Source: JAPHTQ01 sp046484535
GTDB taxonomy: Bacteria > Pseudomonadota > Gammaproteobacteria > Thiohalomonadales > Thiohalomonadaceae
Length of the DNA: 6,881 nucleotides
Assembly: GCA_046484535.1 (NCBI GenBank)
Contig: JAWOIT010000124.1
Location: 1 to 6,881, forward strand
Reading direction: 5' to 3'
Shown here: piece after piece, positions 5,817 to 6,881 of the stretch
How the letters are laid out: each line of letters begins with the position of its first letter
Numbering within the stretch: position 1 is the first letter of the stretch
Made by a program: the position numbers and the translations under genes
The notes under the pieces: generated by a model
What the model was told of the DNA's origin: nothing
Databases searched by the model: none
What the model saw: only the letters and a program-made list of their open reading frames with translations

Positions 5817-6455
5817 TTACTTTCCTGCTTCCCGGGCGACCAGTGCATCGGTGATTTCCATCATCCGCTTGTTGCTGCCGGCCATACTGCCGCCGGTATG
5901 GTACTTGCCGTTGATGACCATGGCCGGTACGCCGGTAATGCCGTATTTTTGTGTCAGATCCGCGGCACGGCGTATCTTCGACTGCACGGCAAAAGACTTG
6001 AACGTTTTGTCGAACTCCTCGCCCTCTACCCCGAGACCGACAAAGAATTCACGGATCGACGCCTCACTGCTCATCCGTTTATTCTCTTTATGGAGCGCAT
6101 CGAAAAAGGGTTTATGGAACTTCTCCAGAACCCCCAGCACCTCAGCGGTATAGTAGGCCTTGGCATGCAGCTTCCATACCGGCTTGGTGAAGATTGCCGG
6201 GACGCGGACAAACTCGACATTTTCGGGTTCGTTCTCCAACCACTTATGCAGTGTCGGCTCGAAATGGTAGCAGTGGGGACAGCCATACCAGAACATCTCC
6301 ACGACCTGTACCTTGCCGTTACTGCCGCCCGGCTGCGGCGGGACGATGAGCTTGTAATCCTTTCCCTCAGTAAACTCTTCCGCCTTGACGGCGCCTGTGG
6401 CCACAAACATCAACGGCAGGGCCAGGAAAAGTGCTGCAAAAATTCGATGTATCAC
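5817..6455 (-). CDS. dsbA: Periplasmic thiol:disulfide oxidoreductase DsbA
   Basis: DsbA introduces disulfide bonds into exported proteins and is normally reoxidised by DsbB in the inner membrane. With the GTG start at 6455 the protein has 212 residues. It begins with a clean signal peptide (basic start, hydrophobic core, then VKA with predicted cleavage after A25). The thioredoxin-fold active site is CPHC (59-62) in MFWYGCPHC, and the cis-proline is P177 in GVPAM. A helical insertion domain lies between them. Length and motifs match E. coli-type DsbA. The frame is open to an ATG at 6488, giving 11 extra N-terminal residues, but that start lacks an SD, whereas GTG 6455 has AGGAG 8 nt upstream. 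It is the first gene of a probable dsbA-alsS-EEP operon. Disulfide formation would be relevant to the CGDC pair of the nearby cytochrome, but no dsbB is visible. Confidence 0.94.
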   Translation of the reverse strand: MIHRIFAALFLALPLMFVATGAVKAEEFTEGKDYKLIVPPQPGGSNGKVQVVEMFWYGCPHCYHFEPTLHKWLENEPENVEFVRVPAIFTKPVWKLHAKAYYTAEVLGVLEKFHKPFFDALHKENKRMSSEASIREFFVGLGVEGEEFDKTFKSFAVQSKIRRAADLTQKYGITGVPAMVINGKYHTGGSMAGSNKRMMEITDALVAREAGK

Positions 6456-6463
6456 GTTATTTT

Positions 6464-6468
6464 CTCCT
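6464..6468 (-). promoter_or_regulatory. Ribosome-binding site fixing the dsbA start at GTG 6455
   Basis: AGGAG, within GAGAGGAGA, lies 8 nt before GTG 6455. It lies inside the coding frame that would be used if translation began at ATG 6488, so it argues for the shorter protein with a normal signal peptide. Confidence 0.8.
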
Positions 6469-6508
6469 CTCTTTTCTGTTCTGTGCATTAGTCTTGCGGA
6501 TTGTCGCT

Positions 6509-6537
6509 ACTATAACCGAAGGGCCGGGCACTGCACA
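6509..6537 (-). promoter_or_regulatory. Candidate promoter of the dsbA-alsS-EEP operon
   Basis: On the minus strand TGTGCA (6537-6532) is followed after 17 bp by TATAGT (6514-6509). The -10 is good (5/6) and the -35 weak (3/6). It would give a leader of about 45-50 nt before GTG 6455. The 157-bp divergent region must also contain the start signals for the plus-strand gene at 6613. There the TATGCT/TTATAC words at 6584-6594 are possible -10s, but no matching -35 was found. Confidence 0.4.
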
Positions 6538-6612
6538 GCTTGGCCGCCGGCACCCTTCCCCCCGCTCTGCGTGTGTTTTATCCTATGCTTATACCAAGCG
6601 AAGGAGCTGACC

Positions 6613-6881
6613 ATGGCCGAGAACAAAAACATCAACCTGACCGAATTCCTCAACCGACAATACCTGTGTGAGGCAATGACCACACGCGAAATCCAGACTC
6701 TATTGGATTTCACAGAAGAGGTTCAGTTCAAAAAAAATGAGATCATTGCCGACATCGGCGAGGTCGGTGAGGCGCTCTATTTCGTGGTCGAGGGTGAGGC
6801 GGCGCTGTTCCAGCAGGCCGAAAGCGAAACGGTGGAGATTGGCCGGGCCGGTTCCGGGGGAATGATCGGCTCCATGTCCTT
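6613..6881 (+). CDS. Cyclic nucleotide-binding-domain protein, N-terminal part (cut by window edge)
   Basis: Eighty-nine codons plus two bases are visible. ATG 6613 is preceded by a strong SD, AAGGAG (6601-6606), 6 nt away. Residues 22-35 resemble the helix that leads into a CRP-type domain. Residues 37-66 give the beta-roll core, with GEVGEALYFVVEGEA (49-63) closely following the usual pattern before a conserved Gly. The phosphate-binding cassette begins at about residue 82. It reads GMIGSMS, with Ser87 where family members usually have the Glu that binds the ribose. The rest of the cassette and any output domain (HTH, kinase, channel or other) lie beyond 6881. It could be a Crp/Fnr-type regulator or a stand-alone sensor domain; the ligand, if any, is unknown. 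It is transcribed divergently from dsbA. Confidence 0.8.
   Translation, partial: MAENKNINLTEFLNRQYLCEAMTTREIQTLLDFTEEVQFKKNEIIADIGEVGEALYFVVEGEAALFQQAESETVEIGRAGSGGMIGSMS

Noticed and set aside
5616..6491. A 291-aa plus-strand frame across dsbA and the 5' end of alsS
   Set aside because: It is antisense to two confidently identified genes, with no recognisable domains of its own. Overlap of this length is expected in GC-rich DNA.
1..6881. CRISPR arrays, toxin-antitoxin pairs, phage or defence genes
   Set aside because: No regularly spaced repeats and no such protein families were found on either strand.

Overview
The window looks like chromosome of a fairly GC-rich gammaproteobacterium. The clues are an IS4-group transposase close to E. 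coli InsG, a cytochrome c5-type protein, a DsbA with the CPHC active site, and bacterial Shine-Dalgarno (SD) sites. The lineage below that level cannot be named from this sequence alone.

Layout. Bases 1-1264 are the right-hand part of an IS4-group insertion sequence. Its transposase reads leftward and runs off the window edge, and its terminal inverted repeat ends at 1264. The element sits about 40 bp beyond the stop codon of a membrane-anchored cytochrome c5-like gene (1305-1790, minus), apparently inside that gene's terminator. A short gene-free stretch follows, then tRNA-Arg(CCG) at 2079-2155 (plus) with a strong terminator at 2165-2193. Converging on it is a cation diffusion facilitator, a Zn/Cd-type efflux transporter (2310-3185, minus).

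The right half is a minus-strand gene run read in the order dsbA (5817-6455), an AlsS-type acetolactate synthase (4142-5773) and an endonuclease/exonuclease/phosphatase-fold hydrolase (3337-4122). The gaps are 43 and 19 bp, so an operon driven from a candidate promoter at 6509-6537 is likely. Divergent from dsbA, the first 89 codons of a cyclic-nucleotide-binding-domain protein start at 6613 and leave the window at the right edge.

Functionally this is mostly housekeeping and redox chromosome: periplasmic disulfide formation, periplasmic electron transfer, metal export, an acetoin-type carboligase and a tRNA. One mobile element is superimposed. I found no CRISPR array, phage genes, toxin-antitoxin pair or obvious new multigene system. 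The most interesting details are at the IS. A terminator-like hairpin abuts the transposase AUG, and the target site appears to be a disrupted intrinsic terminator. The partial sensor protein lacks the usual glutamate in its nucleotide pocket.
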